A stretch of DNA of 64,000 nt from UBA8106 sp964569695 (GCA_964569695.1 CAZMUA010000014.1:31201-95200); one strand, 5' to 3'. Shown: positions 54,601 to 64,000, counted from the first letter of the stretch. The notes: generated by a model not told the origin, from the letters alone. Translations and numbers: made by a program.

Positions 54601-57009
54601 GTGAGTGAGCGAATTCTTAATTGGCGTGCGGTAGTAATGGATATGACTCGAACCCAACTTGTTGTGTTCAGGCGCTCGACCTTGCGTCTCTTAGGAATAT
54701 GCACGGCAGGGTTGGTGGTTGTTTTTATGTCTGGATGTCGTAATACGGCTATTCCTAATGGTGAGTTAGATAGGTCAGCGGATTTCGTCGCCACTCCGGC
54801 AACATTTGTGGGTAATCAAAAATGCAGCGCCTGTCACATGCCGGAAACGCAGCTTTGGTCAAGCTCTCACCACGATCTTGCCATGCAGTCCGCAAACTCG
54901 GACACGGTGCTTGGCAATTTTAATGAAACAACTTTTACCCATTTCGGTGTTACCTCAACATTTTCAAAGCGCAACGGTGAATACTTTGTAAGGACTGAAG
55001 GCCAGGACGGGACACTTGAGCAATATCCGGTTGCCTATACGTTTGGCGTCGATCCGCTTCAGCAGTACCTCATCGAATTTCCAGACGGTCAGCTCCAGGC
55101 GCTGAGTATTGCCTGGGATTCGCGCCCTGGTGATGCTGGTGGCCAGCGTTGGTTCCACCTATATCCGGACGAACGAATTACCTACGATGATCCGTTGCAC
55201 TGGACTAATCATTATCAGAATTGGAACTTCATGTGTTCAGAGTGCCATTCGACTAATGTCGACAAGAATTTTATTTTCGATGAAGATCGCTATGAAACAA
55301 CTTGGTCGGAAATCGATGTATCCTGCGAGGCGTGTCATGGACCCGCCTCAAGCCACGTTGCTTGGGCAGAAGCTGCTGCAGTTACAAGTGAGGCAAATGC
55401 CGACACATCGAAAGGGTTAACTTTCGGACTCAAGAACGCGCCGGCAGCTTGGATTATCGACATTGACACTGGCTTAGCAACACGCACTCCTCCCCGTGAA
55501 AAACGTACTGAAATTGAAACATGCGCACGATGCCATTCACGTCGCTCGGTTGTGAGCGATCTGTACGTTCATGGACAACCCTTGATGGATACCCATAGTC
55601 CAGCATTACTGGAAGACGTTCTTTACTATCCAGACGGTCAAATTCTTGACGAAGTCTACGTGTACGGGTCCTTTCTTCAGAGCAAAATGTACGCCGAGGG
55701 AGTGTCCTGTAACGATTGTCATGATCCGCATAGTTTGCAAGTTCGCGGCACGGGTAATTCGGTTTGTAGTGGTTGTCACCTTCCAGACAAGTTCGACACG
55801 CCCGATCATTATTTTCACCAAGTCGGCTCTTCAGGCGCTAGTTGCGTAAACTGCCACATGCCAGAGCGAGACTACATGGTGATAGACGGTCGTCGGGATC
55901 ACAGTTTGCGGGTTCCTCGTCCCGATCTGTCTTTGGTTTTGGGGACACCGAATGCGTGCAACAGTTGTCACACCGAAGAATCTGTTGAATGGGCTGTCGC
56001 GGCGGTTACTGAATGGTACGGTTCTAACCAACCTGTGGCATCGCACTATGGTGAAGCAATTTATGCTGGTCGAAACGGACTGTCAGGTGCCGCACAGGCA
56101 CTTAGGCAACTGGCAGATGACCCAGACATGCCTGGAATCGCACGTGCGTCGGCGCTCTCGCTGCTCGAAGGCTACTTCAGTGCAGAGGATGTACCGGTGT
56201 TACGACGGGCGCTTAATGACGATGATCCGATAGTTCGGGCAGCTTCGGTATCCGCCAGTGAGGTCCTTCCACCGCCGATGCGGGCAGAATTGGTAGTTCC
56301 GCTCTTGTATGACCCTATCCGCGCAGTTCGGTTACAGGCAGGTCGCGTGCTCGCTTCGGTTTCCACAAACGTGTTGTCTGGGAGCCAGGGGTCGAGGTTA
56401 AACCAGGTGCTCGATGAGTATCGAGCTTCACAGTTGGTCAATGCAGACAGGGCCGAGGCGCACCTTAATCTTGGTGTTTTACAAACGCAATTGGGCGAGT
56501 TCGACGAAGCTGAGCAGTACTATCAGACTGCGTTGCGCCTTGACCCGTCCTTTATGGCGGGCTATCTGAATTTGGCTGACCTGTATCGACAGCTAGAACG
56601 GGACGAAGAAGGTGAGGCGGTGCTCCGCGAAGCACTGGCCGGCACGAATGACCCTGCCCCGGTTGAGCATTCACTTGGTTTGCTACTCGTTCGTCAGAAG
56701 CGTTTACCAGAGGCGATTAGAGCTCTTGGACGGGCAGCGGAATTGCGACCGGAGATGGCAAGATATGCTTACGTATACGCAGTGGCACTTGAATCAATTG
56801 GTGATGTGGAGTCCGCACTCGCGGTGTTGTCAGACGCTCACACACGCGTTCCGGAAAACCGTGATCTATTGATTGCATTAGTGACGATGCATCGGGAAAG
56901 CGGATCACATGAATCAGCCGTTGAGTACGCTCGTAAATTGTTCGCACTTACGCCGCAGGACCCTGCCGCTCGTCAACTACTCCAACAACTTGAGTCGACA
57001 CAGCCGTGA
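54601..57009 (+). CDS. Eight-haem cytochrome c lipoprotein with HEAT-like and TPR repeats
   Basis: 802 residues from the GTG at 54601 (ATGs at 54637 and 54643 are alternatives). The signal ends in the lipobox FMSGC. Eight CxxCH motifs follow: CSACH, CSECH, CEACH, CARCH, CNDCH, CSGCH, CVNCH and CNSCH, spread over residues about 77-460. Then come HEAT-like helices (MPGIARASALSLLEGYF, DDDPIVRAASVSAS) and a TPR array (AHLNLGVLQTQLGEFDEAEQ and following). This is the multihaem cytochrome/TPR class common in Planctomycetes and Acidobacteriota. It probably carries electrons at the cell surface or in the periplasm; the reaction is unknown. Confidence 0.88.
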   Translation: MSERILNWRAVVMDMTRTQLVVFRRSTLRLLGICTAGLVVVFMSGCRNTAIPNGELDRSADFVATPATFVGNQKCSACHMPETQLWSSSHHDLAMQSANSDTVLGNFNETTFTHFGVTSTFSKRNGEYFVRTEGQDGTLEQYPVAYTFGVDPLQQYLIEFPDGQLQALSIAWDSRPGDAGGQRWFHLYPDERITYDDPLHWTNHYQNWNFMCSECHSTNVDKNFIFDEDRYETTWSEIDVSCEACHGPASSHVAWAEAAAVTSEANADTSKGLTFGLKNAPAAWIIDIDTGLATRTPPREKRTEIETCARCHSRRSVVSDLYVHGQPLMDTHSPALLEDVLYYPDGQILDEVYVYGSFLQSKMYAEGVSCNDCHDPHSLQVRGTGNSVCSGCHLPDKFDTPDHYFHQVGSSGASCVNCHMPERDYMVIDGRRDHSLRVPRPDLSLVLGTPNACNSCHTEESVEWAVAAVTEWYGSNQPVASHYGEAIYAGRNGLSGAAQALRQLADDPDMPGIARASALSLLEGYFSAEDVPVLRRALNDDDPIVRAASVSASEVLPPPMRAELVVPLLYDPIRAVRLQAGRVLASVSTNVLSGSQGSRLNQVLDEYRASQLVNADRAEAHLNLGVLQTQLGEFDEAEQYYQTALRLDPSFMAGYLNLADLYRQLERDEEGEAVLREALAGTNDPAPVEHSLGLLLVRQKRLPEAIRALGRAAELRPEMARYAYVYAVALESIGDVESALAVLSDAHTRVPENRDLLIALVTMHRESGSHESAVEYARKLFALTPQDPAARQLLQQLESTQP

Positions 57010-57175
57010 GATTCTAGGGCTAAGCCGGTTGTAAAAGTGAAGAAGTGGGTGGGAGTCATATTAAATCCGGTCAGGCATACTACTAATGTCGCCACTGTTC
57101 TATAGAATAGAAGGTGATTAAATCGCAGACAGGCTTGACGGCCTGTGCTTGGGTGAGTGGTGTTGGAGTGAGTTC

Positions 57176-58489
57176 ATGACAGGCAGCAATAAGGTAAAAA
57201 GCGTCTTTGCCCATGAAATTCTCGATAGTCGGGGCAACCCAACTGTGGAAGTGACAGTCACCGTGGGTGGCGGCGCCGCCGGACGTGCGGCAGTTCCATC
57301 TGGTGCGTCCACGGGTGCACAGGAGGCGGTCGAGTTACGAGATGGCGACACAACCCGGTACCTTGGTAAGGGAGTCCTACGAGCTGTTGCCCACGTTAAC
57401 ACGGAGATACGGGAAACACTGCTTGGGATGGACGTCACAGATCAAGCGCGCATCGATGACACTTTGATTGCTCTAGACGGAACGGCGAATAAATCGCGGC
57501 TTGGGGCTAATGCCATCCTGGGAGTCTCGCTTGCTGCCGCGAAGGCAGCAGCAGCTGTTTCTGGCGTGTCGCTTTATGCATACCTTGGAGGCGAAGCGGC
57601 TCGCGTGTTACCAGTGCCAATGATGAATGTGTTGAACGGGGGAGCGCATGCTGACAATAACCTCGACATTCAGGAATTCATGATCATTCCGGCACGGGCA
57701 GAAACGTTTACTGAAGCAGTGCGTATGGGCACAGAGATCTTTCATCATTTGCGGACGGTGCTCCGTGATCGCAAATACAACACTTCGGTTGGTGACGAAG
57801 GTGGATTCGCGCCGAACTTGCAATCAAATGAAGATGCCTTGGATGTGCTTCTGGTGAGCGTGGAACAAGCCGGGTATCGACCCGGCGAAGATGTATTCTT
57901 TGCACTTGATGTAGCGGCCAGTGAACTGTATGTAGACGGTAGCTATCGGCTGATCAATGAGACCGTTGCTGAACGTAGTTCGGCAGACATGGTCGATTGG
58001 TGTCGACACCTCGTCGATAGGTACCCAATCATCTCAATTGAGGATGGACTTGCTGAGAATGATTGGGATGGCTGGGCGAAGTTGACGGAAGCCCTAGGCT
58101 CAAGTGTACAACTCGTGGGTGATGACCTATTTGTAACAAATACCAAGATGCTAACGCGAGGTATCCACGAAGGTGTCGGCAATTCGATCTTAATTAAGCT
58201 CAACCAGATCGGGACACTTACGGAAACTCGTGCTGCGATTGAGCTGGCGCAACAGGCATCCTACACGGCGATTATCTCGCATCGGTCTGGCGAAACTGAA
58301 GATACGACAATTGCTGACGTCGCTGTGGCATACAACGTTGGCCAGATTAAGACAGGCTCTCTCTCCCGCTCGGATCGCACTGCGAAGTACAATCAGCTGC
58401 TTCGTATTGAAGGTGAACTGGGTACGCGAGCTGAGTATCTAGGCCTAAGTGCATTCCACCCAACATCCGATACTAGTACTGGTGCATAA
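57176..58489 (+). CDS. eno: Enolase
   Basis: 437 residues. The start at 57176 (MTGSNKVKSVFAHEILDSRG) has GGAG at 57165-57168. Signatures include SGASTGAQEAVELRDGD, NVLNGGAHADNNLDIQEFM, VGDEGGFAPN, SIEDGLAENDWDGW (metal Asp/Glu), LVGDDLFVTN, LIKLNQIGTLTE with the catalytic Lys, and SHRSGETEDTTIADVAV. It interconverts 2-phosphoglycerate and phosphoenolpyruvate. The M23 gene overlaps the end of this gene by 8 bases. The 166 bases before the gene hold no other gene. Confidence 0.96.
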   Translation: MTGSNKVKSVFAHEILDSRGNPTVEVTVTVGGGAAGRAAVPSGASTGAQEAVELRDGDTTRYLGKGVLRAVAHVNTEIRETLLGMDVTDQARIDDTLIALDGTANKSRLGANAILGVSLAAAKAAAAVSGVSLYAYLGGEAARVLPVPMMNVLNGGAHADNNLDIQEFMIIPARAETFTEAVRMGTEIFHHLRTVLRDRKYNTSVGDEGGFAPNLQSNEDALDVLLVSVEQAGYRPGEDVFFALDVAASELYVDGSYRLINETVAERSSADMVDWCRHLVDRYPIISIEDGLAENDWDGWAKLTEALGSSVQLVGDDLFVTNTKMLTRGIHEGVGNSILIKLNQIGTLTETRAAIELAQQASYTAIISHRSGETEDTTIADVAVAYNVGQIKTGSLSRSDRTAKYNQLLRIEGELGTRAEYLGLSAFHPTSDTSTGA

Positions 58490-59756
58490 GATTCGATTGC
58501 AGGACGTGTTTGTGCTGATGTTGGGGCTAGGCTTGGCTGCCTGCGGGCAGGTGGTTTCCGAAACAGCCCCAGTTCAGGAGGTGAGGCGCGCGAATGACAT
58601 TAATCTTCCATTAGATGTTGACGTCATTGACGCGCTCGTGCCTCGGAATGCCACGCTGGCGAGTATTCTGCATTCACATGAAGTTAGCAATAGGAACGTA
58701 GCGGCTATCGTTGAGCAAGTTGATGCAGTTTTTGATGTGCGTCAAATTAAGGCTCAGCATCAGTATCGGTTGATTCAGACTCTCGACAGATTACCTCGTC
58801 AGTTCGAGTACCACATCGATTCAGATCGCTTTCTTAGCGTCAAGCACGCTGGATTTAATCCAGACACGTTCTTGGCGGAAATCGTTCCGTACGTCAAAGA
58901 GCGAGCTGTACTGGCTATGCGTGGTGATATTGATGAGACACGTACGTCACTCGTTGCCGCCATCAACGATAGTGGCGAACAGGTTCAGCTAGCCATGTCG
59001 ATGGCGGATGTCCTCGGTGGGGAGATCGATTTCAACAACGATCTGCGACAGGGTGATCGTTTTCAGGTAGTGTTCGAAAAATTTTTCCGGGAAGACCAAT
59101 TCGCGGGTTATGGCGATGTGCTTGCTACAGCATTCGACAATAATGGTCGACGCATTAGAGCTTTTCTTTATACCCCGCCTGATGGTAAGCCTGGGTACTA
59201 CGACGAGAACGGGAATTCGCTCAAACGGCTGTTCTTGCGATCGCCACTCCGCTTTGAGCCTCGCATTACCTCACGGTTTTCACGGAATAGAATGCACCCG
59301 ATTCTTGGAGAACGCCGAGCGCATCTCGGCGTGGATTATGGTGCACCAACCGGAACCCCGGTTATCGCTGTAGCCAACGGTGTGGTTCTCTCGGCTGCGA
59401 TGAGTGGGGCTTCAGGCAGAATGGTGCGCTTGCGGCACAGCGGTGGTTACGAGACGTACTATTTACACTTGTCATCATTTGCAAAAGGCATACGCAAAGG
59501 CGTTCGGGTTGACCAGGGACAACTGATCGGTCGAGTTGGAGCGACCGGGTTGGTTACAGGCCCTCATCTTGATTATCGTCTCAAGAAGAATGGCGTATTT
59601 GTCAATCCACTTGTTGAACACCGCAAAATGCCGCCAGGTGATCCAATTCCTAAACAACACCTGTCAGACTTCAAGGTCGCACGCGATCGCATGGCCAGAT
59701 TATTTCCAGATGAACTGGTGTTCTCCATTGGAGGCACGGTTGATAATGCACCTTGA
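58482..59756 (+). CDS. M23 family lipoprotein endopeptidase
   Basis: About 424 residues. The signal ends in the lipobox GLAACGQ. After an alpha-helical region and LysM-like/OapA-type segment (about 40-260) comes the LytM domain: MHPILGERRAHLGVDYGAPT (zinc His and Asp), YYLHLSSFAKGI (HxH-type ligand), and GPHLDYRL. It cuts peptidoglycan cross-bridges or regulates amidases (MepM/NlpD type). The start is uncertain: a GTG at 58482 overlaps eno by 8 bases, and a GTG at 58449 is in frame further upstream. Confidence 0.87.
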   Translation: MHKIRLQDVFVLMLGLGLAACGQVVSETAPVQEVRRANDINLPLDVDVIDALVPRNATLASILHSHEVSNRNVAAIVEQVDAVFDVRQIKAQHQYRLIQTLDRLPRQFEYHIDSDRFLSVKHAGFNPDTFLAEIVPYVKERAVLAMRGDIDETRTSLVAAINDSGEQVQLAMSMADVLGGEIDFNNDLRQGDRFQVVFEKFFREDQFAGYGDVLATAFDNNGRRIRAFLYTPPDGKPGYYDENGNSLKRLFLRSPLRFEPRITSRFSRNRMHPILGERRAHLGVDYGAPTGTPVIAVANGVVLSAAMSGASGRMVRLRHSGGYETYYLHLSSFAKGIRKGVRVDQGQLIGRVGATGLVTGPHLDYRLKKNGVFVNPLVEHRKMPPGDPIPKQHLSDFKVARDRMARLFPDELVFSIGGTVDNAP

Positions 59757-59791
59757 TTGATGGGACCAACCCATTCATTCCAGCTAACCAT

Positions 59792-61039
59792 ATGGCAACT
59801 ATTCATCCGTTTCGGGCCTTTAGGCCGGCACCGGACGTTGCAGCGCGTGTTGCAGCCGTACCGTATGACGTCGTAAGCACTCTGGAGGCCCGCAGCTTAG
59901 CGGACGCAGAGCCACTGAGCTTTCTGAAAGTGTTGCGAGCCGAAATTGATCTACCGTCTACCGAAAATCCTTATGCTCAAAGTGTTTATGATCGGGCGGT
60001 TCAGAATTTTGAAACACTAACCCAAGCTGGACGGTACACGTTCGAAGCGGAGCCGTCACTCTATTGCTATCAACTGACGACAAACACTCACGAGCAGACT
60101 GGTGTAGCTATGTGCTGTTCACTTGATGAGTACGAACACGGGCTGATCAAAAAGCACGAGCACACTCGTCGCGACAAAGAAGACGACCGTACGCGTCACA
60201 TGCTGGCTCTTGGAGCTCAGACAGGCACGGTATTTCTTACCTATCGTGCGTTAACGACGATCGACGAACTGGTTGACCGCACTTGTGAGGAGGGTCCGAT
60301 TTATGATTTTGAAGCGACTGACAATGTGCGCCATAGATTGTGGAGAGTCTCTTCCGAGTTGAAAGGCGAAATGGTGCATGAATTCCAATCGGTACCAGCG
60401 CTGTACATAGCCGATGGACATCACCGAGTTGCGAGCGCAGCTCGTGCACGTGTTGAGTTCCAGAAGAGGGGTATGAGTAAGGGTGATGGCGGGTCGCTGG
60501 CTCGTCACGACGTGTTTCTCGCCGTTGCGTTTCCAGATCAACAAGTACAGGTGCTGCCATATAACCGGACAGTACGGGACTTGGCCGGAATGAACGTTAA
60601 AGAAGTGATCACCCGATTACGATCAAAATATGTAGTGCAGCCTGGCTCGCCAATGCCAACTTGCCGTGGAAATGTTTCGATGTACCTCGAGGGAGAGTGG
60701 CATGTTATTAGTTTGAACGTTCCAGAATCTGAGGAAACGAAGGACGAACGTATCGCTCAATTAGATGTGGCTCGGTTACAGGAGAATATCCTTGAGCCGT
60801 TACTGAAAGTTGTTGATGTCCGCACAGACCCGCGTGTGGAATTCGTTGGTGGTAGTCGCGGAATTGTTGAACTTGAGGCGCGCGTTGAGTCTGGTCAGGC
60901 AGCAATTGCTTTTGCGCTTCATCCCGTGGACCTCGAGGATCTCATGACGATCGCAGACGAGGGAGGCATGATGCCGCCGAAGTCGACCTGGTTCGAGCCC
61001 AAGCTCCGTGACGGACTCTTGATTCACATGATTAAGTAA
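59792..61039 (+). CDS. DUF1015 family protein
   Basis: 415 residues, start at the ATG at 59792 (MATIHPFRAFRPAPDVA). The family marker AAVPYDVVSTLEAR lies near residue 25, and ALYIADGHHRVASA near residue 210. DUF1015 proteins are often found beside serC/serA and lie in the HPr-Ser/ParB-like nuclease-fold group; some may be kinases or phosphotransferases. The following gene is serC, 15 bases away, which keeps that association. A role in serine metabolism is inferred only from this pairing. Confidence 0.85.
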   Translation: MATIHPFRAFRPAPDVAARVAAVPYDVVSTLEARSLADAEPLSFLKVLRAEIDLPSTENPYAQSVYDRAVQNFETLTQAGRYTFEAEPSLYCYQLTTNTHEQTGVAMCCSLDEYEHGLIKKHEHTRRDKEDDRTRHMLALGAQTGTVFLTYRALTTIDELVDRTCEEGPIYDFEATDNVRHRLWRVSSELKGEMVHEFQSVPALYIADGHHRVASAARARVEFQKRGMSKGDGGSLARHDVFLAVAFPDQQVQVLPYNRTVRDLAGMNVKEVITRLRSKYVVQPGSPMPTCRGNVSMYLEGEWHVISLNVPESEETKDERIAQLDVARLQENILEPLLKVVDVRTDPRVEFVGGSRGIVELEARVESGQAAIAFALHPVDLEDLMTIADEGGMMPPKSTWFEPKLRDGLLIHMIK

Positions 61040-61054
61040 CAGAGGCCTACTCCC

Positions 61055-62146
61055 ATGTCTCAATCAAGTCAGGTATTTAATTTTAGTGCGGGCCCAGCAG
61101 TACTGCCGGCTTCTGTGCTTGAGATCGTACAGCAGGATCTGCTGAATTTGGCGGATAGCGGCATGTCGATTCTTGAGATGAGTCACCGATCACGTACGGT
61201 GGACCAACTACTGCATGAGGTTGAAGTGGATGTCAGAACTCTTGCCGGCATTCAAGACAATTATAGTGTGCTGTTTTTGCAAGGCGGCGCGAGTCTGCAG
61301 TTTTCTATGCTTCCAATGAATCTGTTATCGGTAGGTCAGTCGGCCGATTACCTAGTCACTGGTGTCTGGTCACAAAAGGCCGTTCACGAAGCTGAAAAGG
61401 TCGGTGCAGTGAGGATTGCAGGATCGACCGAGTCGGAAGGATTTGTCAGGATTCCACGTCAAGACGAACTGTCTTGTTTACCAAATGCGGCCTATGCCCA
61501 TTTCACGTCAAACAATACAATCTACGGCACACAGTGGCAGGACGCGCCCAATGTTGGCACGGTGCCACTGGTCAGTGATATGTCGTCTGATATTTTTAGT
61601 CGCCCCCTAAACATTGAGAGATACGCTTTCATATATGCCAGCGCCCAGAAAAATCTTGGGCCGGCTGGTTTGACAATGGTCATCATTCGTAACGACCTCC
61701 TAGAGCGGTCATCCCATTCCTTACCGTCGGTGATGAATTATGCGACTCTAGTTAAGCATGGTTCTCGCTACAACACGCCGCCGGTGTTCGGCATTTACGT
61801 GTTGCACTTGGTCGTCAAATGGTTACAGGAACAGGGTGGTCTAGCTGGGATTGCCCGTGGTAATGAGCGCAAGGCTGCTAAGGTCTATGCGGAGATCGAT
61901 AGGACGGAGTTTTACCAGGGCGTTGCCGCTGACGACAGTCGATCGTTCATGAATATCACGTTTAAGTTACCGACTAAATCACTGGACGAAGTTTTCGCGC
62001 AGGAGGCGACCAAAGTCGGACTGTTGGGGATCGCGGGGCATAGGTTGCTCGAGGGACAGCGTGCGTCGCTCTATAATGCGATGCCAGAAAGTGGGGCAGT
62101 TGCGCTGGCCTCATTTATGCGGGAATTTGAGCGGCGGCATGGATGA
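61055..62146 (+). CDS. serC: Phosphoserine aminotransferase
   Basis: 363 residues. The N-terminus FNFSAGPAVLPASVLE, the EMSHRSRTV loop, FLQGGASLQFSMLPMNL, the PLP Lys in FIYASAQKNLGPAGLTM, and RYNTPPVFGIYVL are all SerC signatures. It converts 3-phosphohydroxypyruvate and glutamate to phosphoserine. It is in one transcription unit with DUF1015. PLP supply from pdxH is elsewhere in the window. Confidence 0.95.
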   Translation: MSQSSQVFNFSAGPAVLPASVLEIVQQDLLNLADSGMSILEMSHRSRTVDQLLHEVEVDVRTLAGIQDNYSVLFLQGGASLQFSMLPMNLLSVGQSADYLVTGVWSQKAVHEAEKVGAVRIAGSTESEGFVRIPRQDELSCLPNAAYAHFTSNNTIYGTQWQDAPNVGTVPLVSDMSSDIFSRPLNIERYAFIYASAQKNLGPAGLTMVIIRNDLLERSSHSLPSVMNYATLVKHGSRYNTPPVFGIYVLHLVVKWLQEQGGLAGIARGNERKAAKVYAEIDRTEFYQGVAADDSRSFMNITFKLPTKSLDEVFAQEATKVGLLGIAGHRLLEGQRASLYNAMPESGAVALASFMREFERRHG

Positions 62147-62275
62147 TGCAGGCCGAACCCGTTAGTATTAAGGTGATTTTTGCGACCGAAGCGGCGAGTG
62201 TGTTAGCCTGAGAAGTATAACTACGCGCGGTGGAAGTGTTTATTGTTGCCGTGCTTATTATTGATGGAGGATCGA

Positions 62276-63013
62276 GTGGCACCATTGCTCGTTGCGTTAC
62301 TGGTTTCAGCAGCCGTAACACAAGTCGCGGTCTTTAGTACAACCATCTATTTACATCGAGCGGCTACGCATCGCTCGCTGGTGCTCAATCCAGTTGTGGA
62401 GTGGGTGTTTCGATTCTTAATCTGGATGACTACCGGTATTGTTCCGCGGCAATGGGTGGCAGTGCATCGGAAGCATCACGCGTTTTCTGACGAGGAAGGC
62501 GATCCGCATAGTCCCCATCTCGAAGGATTTTGGTCCGTTCAGGTGGGCAATTTCTTTCATTACGTTCGTGCGGCTCGTGATCCAGAGGTAGTCGAAAAGT
62601 ACGCGAAAGATCTCCAGCCAGATGTTTGGGATCGATGGGTATTTGATAAGGGCACGGTCGGTGTTTTGATAGGCATCGTTGGACTCTGTCAGGTGCTTGG
62701 TGTGGGCTGGGGACTCGCCGCAGCATTTACGCATGGCTTGCTCTATGTATTTGTCCTCTCGTCATCGATTAACGGATTGTGTCACTGGGTGGGCTATAGA
62801 AATTTTGAGAACGGCGCCACGAATCTTCAGTCGATTGCGCTCCTTACTGGAGGTGAAGGGCTTCACAATAATCACCACGGTTTTCCTAGAAGCCCAAAGT
62901 TTAGTTACCGCCGTAGCGAGTTCGATCCCGCATGGCCCGTGATTTGGCTGCTAATTATGCTGAAGCTCGCGCAGCCTTACAAGACGATTGCGGAATCAGA
63001 GATCCAACCTTAG
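62276..63013 (+). CDS. Membrane fatty acid desaturase
   Basis: 245 residues. The three His boxes of the diiron acyl-CoA/phospholipid desaturases are HRAATHRS, VHRKHHAFSD and LHNNHHGFPRS, with four membrane segments between them. The start is taken as the GTG at 62276 since GGAGG is at 62266-62270; TTG or ATG starts upstream to 62243 are also in frame. It makes a delta-9-type double bond in membrane lipids. It follows serC by 130 bases. Confidence 0.9.
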   Translation: MAPLLVALLVSAAVTQVAVFSTTIYLHRAATHRSLVLNPVVEWVFRFLIWMTTGIVPRQWVAVHRKHHAFSDEEGDPHSPHLEGFWSVQVGNFFHYVRAARDPEVVEKYAKDLQPDVWDRWVFDKGTVGVLIGIVGLCQVLGVGWGLAAAFTHGLLYVFVLSSSINGLCHWVGYRNFENGATNLQSIALLTGGEGLHNNHHGFPRSPKFSYRRSEFDPAWPVIWLLIMLKLAQPYKTIAESEIQP

Positions 63014-63018
63014 GGACC

Positions 63019-63034
63019 GTAAACGAATGTTTAC
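63019..63034. repeat. Short hairpin after the desaturase gene
   Basis: GTAAAC-GAAT-GTTTAC forms a 6-bp stem with a 4-base loop just after the desaturase stop (63011-63013). No T run follows, so an intrinsic terminator is unlikely; it might only protect the mRNA end. Confidence 0.25.
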
Positions 63035-63161
63035 TTGCGGGCTGTTGGTGATACACAACTGTCATTGTGAGATGCCAATTGTTCGTATTAACTACTGTTC
63101 CTACTGATCCAACCGATATTTACAACGAGAGAAGCTTATTCTTAAATCGCAAGGGCATTCG

Positions 63162-64000
63162 ATGAGGCAAAGGACCTATTTCCTGACTGCATTGCTGACG
63201 TACATGCTGATTTTCGTGTGCGTACCTTCCGGGTTTGCACAAGGTGACCAAGGTGCTGTTGCCGGCGTGATTCGAGATGAGACTGGTGCCGTGCTGCCTG
63301 GCGCAACGATCACTGTCAGACATCTCGAAACGGAGACCTCAAACAGTACGGTGAGCGACATGCAAGGTCAGTTCGAGTTTCTCCTGCTGCCTGCGGGCGA
63401 CTACGAGGTCCAGGCCATGCTGCCAGGCTTTAGTGGTTGGGCACGACCTATCACGATTGAGGCGGCTGCTTCGGCTACACTGAACATCACGCTGGACATT
63501 TCAGCGTTTGCAGAAACTGTCAAAGTGACCCGCACCGATCAAGACCGTAGTGCGGTGCCTACGGCCGTATCCGTTATTGGGCGAGATGAAATTCAATTTG
63601 CTCAGCGCCAAGAGGCCTTGGCTGAAACACTTCGCGGAATTCCTGGATTATTTGTAGAAAATCGAAGGAATTTTAGTCTTGCTGGTGGCGTACAAGCAAC
63701 AATCCGTGCGCCCATGGTGGGATTCGGGATGCGCGGTATTCAGCTGCTGCAGGATGGCATCCCGCTTACTACTGCGGATGGGACAACACAACCGACGAAT
63801 CTCGATTTGGGTTCTGCCGGTCTGCTGGAAGTGATCCGTGGACCGAATTCCGTCCTGTATGGCAATGCGGCGGGCGGGGTGATCAATCTTCGGACCGAAT
63901 TTCCGTCATCGGATCCTTTTTGGATCGAACCCGACATTCAATTCGGTAGCCACAAGTATCGGAGGCAGCAGGTTAAGGGGCATGGGACGTCTGGTCGATT
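63162..64000 (+). CDS. TonB-dependent receptor with carboxypeptidase-regulatory-like domain, 5' part
   Basis: The first 279 codons are present; it runs off the window. The ATG at 63162 starts a signal peptide (ending VPSGFAQ). A carboxypeptidase-regulatory-like beta domain (about residues 28-110, GAVAGVIRDETGAVLPGATI) precedes a TonB plug with LRGIPGLFVENRRN and EVIRGPNSVLYGNAAGGVIN. Such receptors import siderophores, glycans or vitamins across the outer membrane; substrate unknown. A probable ribosome site is weak (AAGGG at about 63151-63155). Confidence 0.9.
   Translation, partial: MRQRTYFLTALLTYMLIFVCVPSGFAQGDQGAVAGVIRDETGAVLPGATITVRHLETETSNSTVSDMQGQFEFLLLPAGDYEVQAMLPGFSGWARPITIEAAASATLNITLDISAFAETVKVTRTDQDRSAVPTAVSVIGRDEIQFAQRQEALAETLRGIPGLFVENRRNFSLAGGVQATIRAPMVGFGMRGIQLLQDGIPLTTADGTTQPTNLDLGSAGLLEVIRGPNSVLYGNAAGGVINLRTEFPSSDPFWIEPDIQFGSHKYRRQQVKGHGTSGR

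Noticed and set aside
63019..63034. Hairpin after the desaturase as a rho-independent terminator
   Set aside because: The stem is only 6 bp and AT-rich, and no T run follows.

Overview
The window looks like ordinary chromosome from an aerobic, LPS-making Gram-negative bacterium, most likely an Acidobacteriota (Vicinamibacteria-like) lineage. That placement is an inference. It rests on lpxD, a carboxypeptidase-regulatory/TonB receptor, a CBM9/DUF5916-type outer-membrane protein, many secreted M28, PD40 and serine-hydrolase proteins, and many Tat-exported enzymes. I see no rRNA, tRNA, CRISPR array, insertion sequence or prophage. No gene-free stretch exceeds 300 bases.

Layout. 1-2401: a cytochrome c oxidase operon (end of subunit I, then III, IV-like, two small membrane proteins, II), followed on the other strand by a copper-type P1B ATPase. 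5045-13495: glycerate 2-kinase and a run of exported enzymes (two PLP enzymes, a flavodoxin, two alpha-hydroxy-acid oxidases, a hydroxypyruvate-isomerase-like protein). 13532-29340: secreted and membrane functions (CBM9 outer-membrane protein, gamma-glutamyltransferase, Bax-inhibitor-1 protein, PdxH, Reeler and Vgb-like proteins, ornithine cyclodeaminase family, PafA-like phosphatase, Ste24-type protease, M28 peptidase, Spy/CpxP-like protein, PD40 propeller). 29504-43644: ACT protein, large alpha/beta hydrolase, class C serine hydrolase, lpxD, YkvI-like transporter, fructosamine kinase with LMW-PTP, an isopropylmalate-synthase relative, proline dehydrogenase, and small lipoproteins. 43855-52911: glnS, a YdcZ exporter, lutABC, a Gfo/Idh/MocA oxidoreductase, rhaI and rhaB. 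These fit L-rhamnose breakdown feeding lactate oxidation. 52942-57009: a thioredoxin-like protein interrupted by an in-frame UGA, divergent from an eight-heme cytochrome lipoprotein. 57176-64000: eno, M23 peptidase, DUF1015, serC, a desaturase and the start of a TonB receptor.

The most notable item is at 52942-54435. Two open frames usually called as separate proteins lie in one reading frame, separated only by a TGA at 53811-53809. The TGA falls exactly where the first cysteine of a thioredoxin CxxC should be. It is followed by a 7-bp perfect hairpin with a GGUC loop, 17 nt downstream, matching the bacterial SECIS consensus. I read this as one selenocysteine-containing, exported thioredoxin/TPR protein of about 497 residues. 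Neighbouring genes use TGA as an ordinary stop, so the code is not reassigned.

Other points worth a look: the Tat-exported hydroxy-acid/glyoxylate-like enzyme set, in which both oxidases have lost the usual active-site tyrosine motif; a probable CTG start for rhaB; a lipoprotein RidA; and the fructosamine-kinase/LMW-PTP pair.
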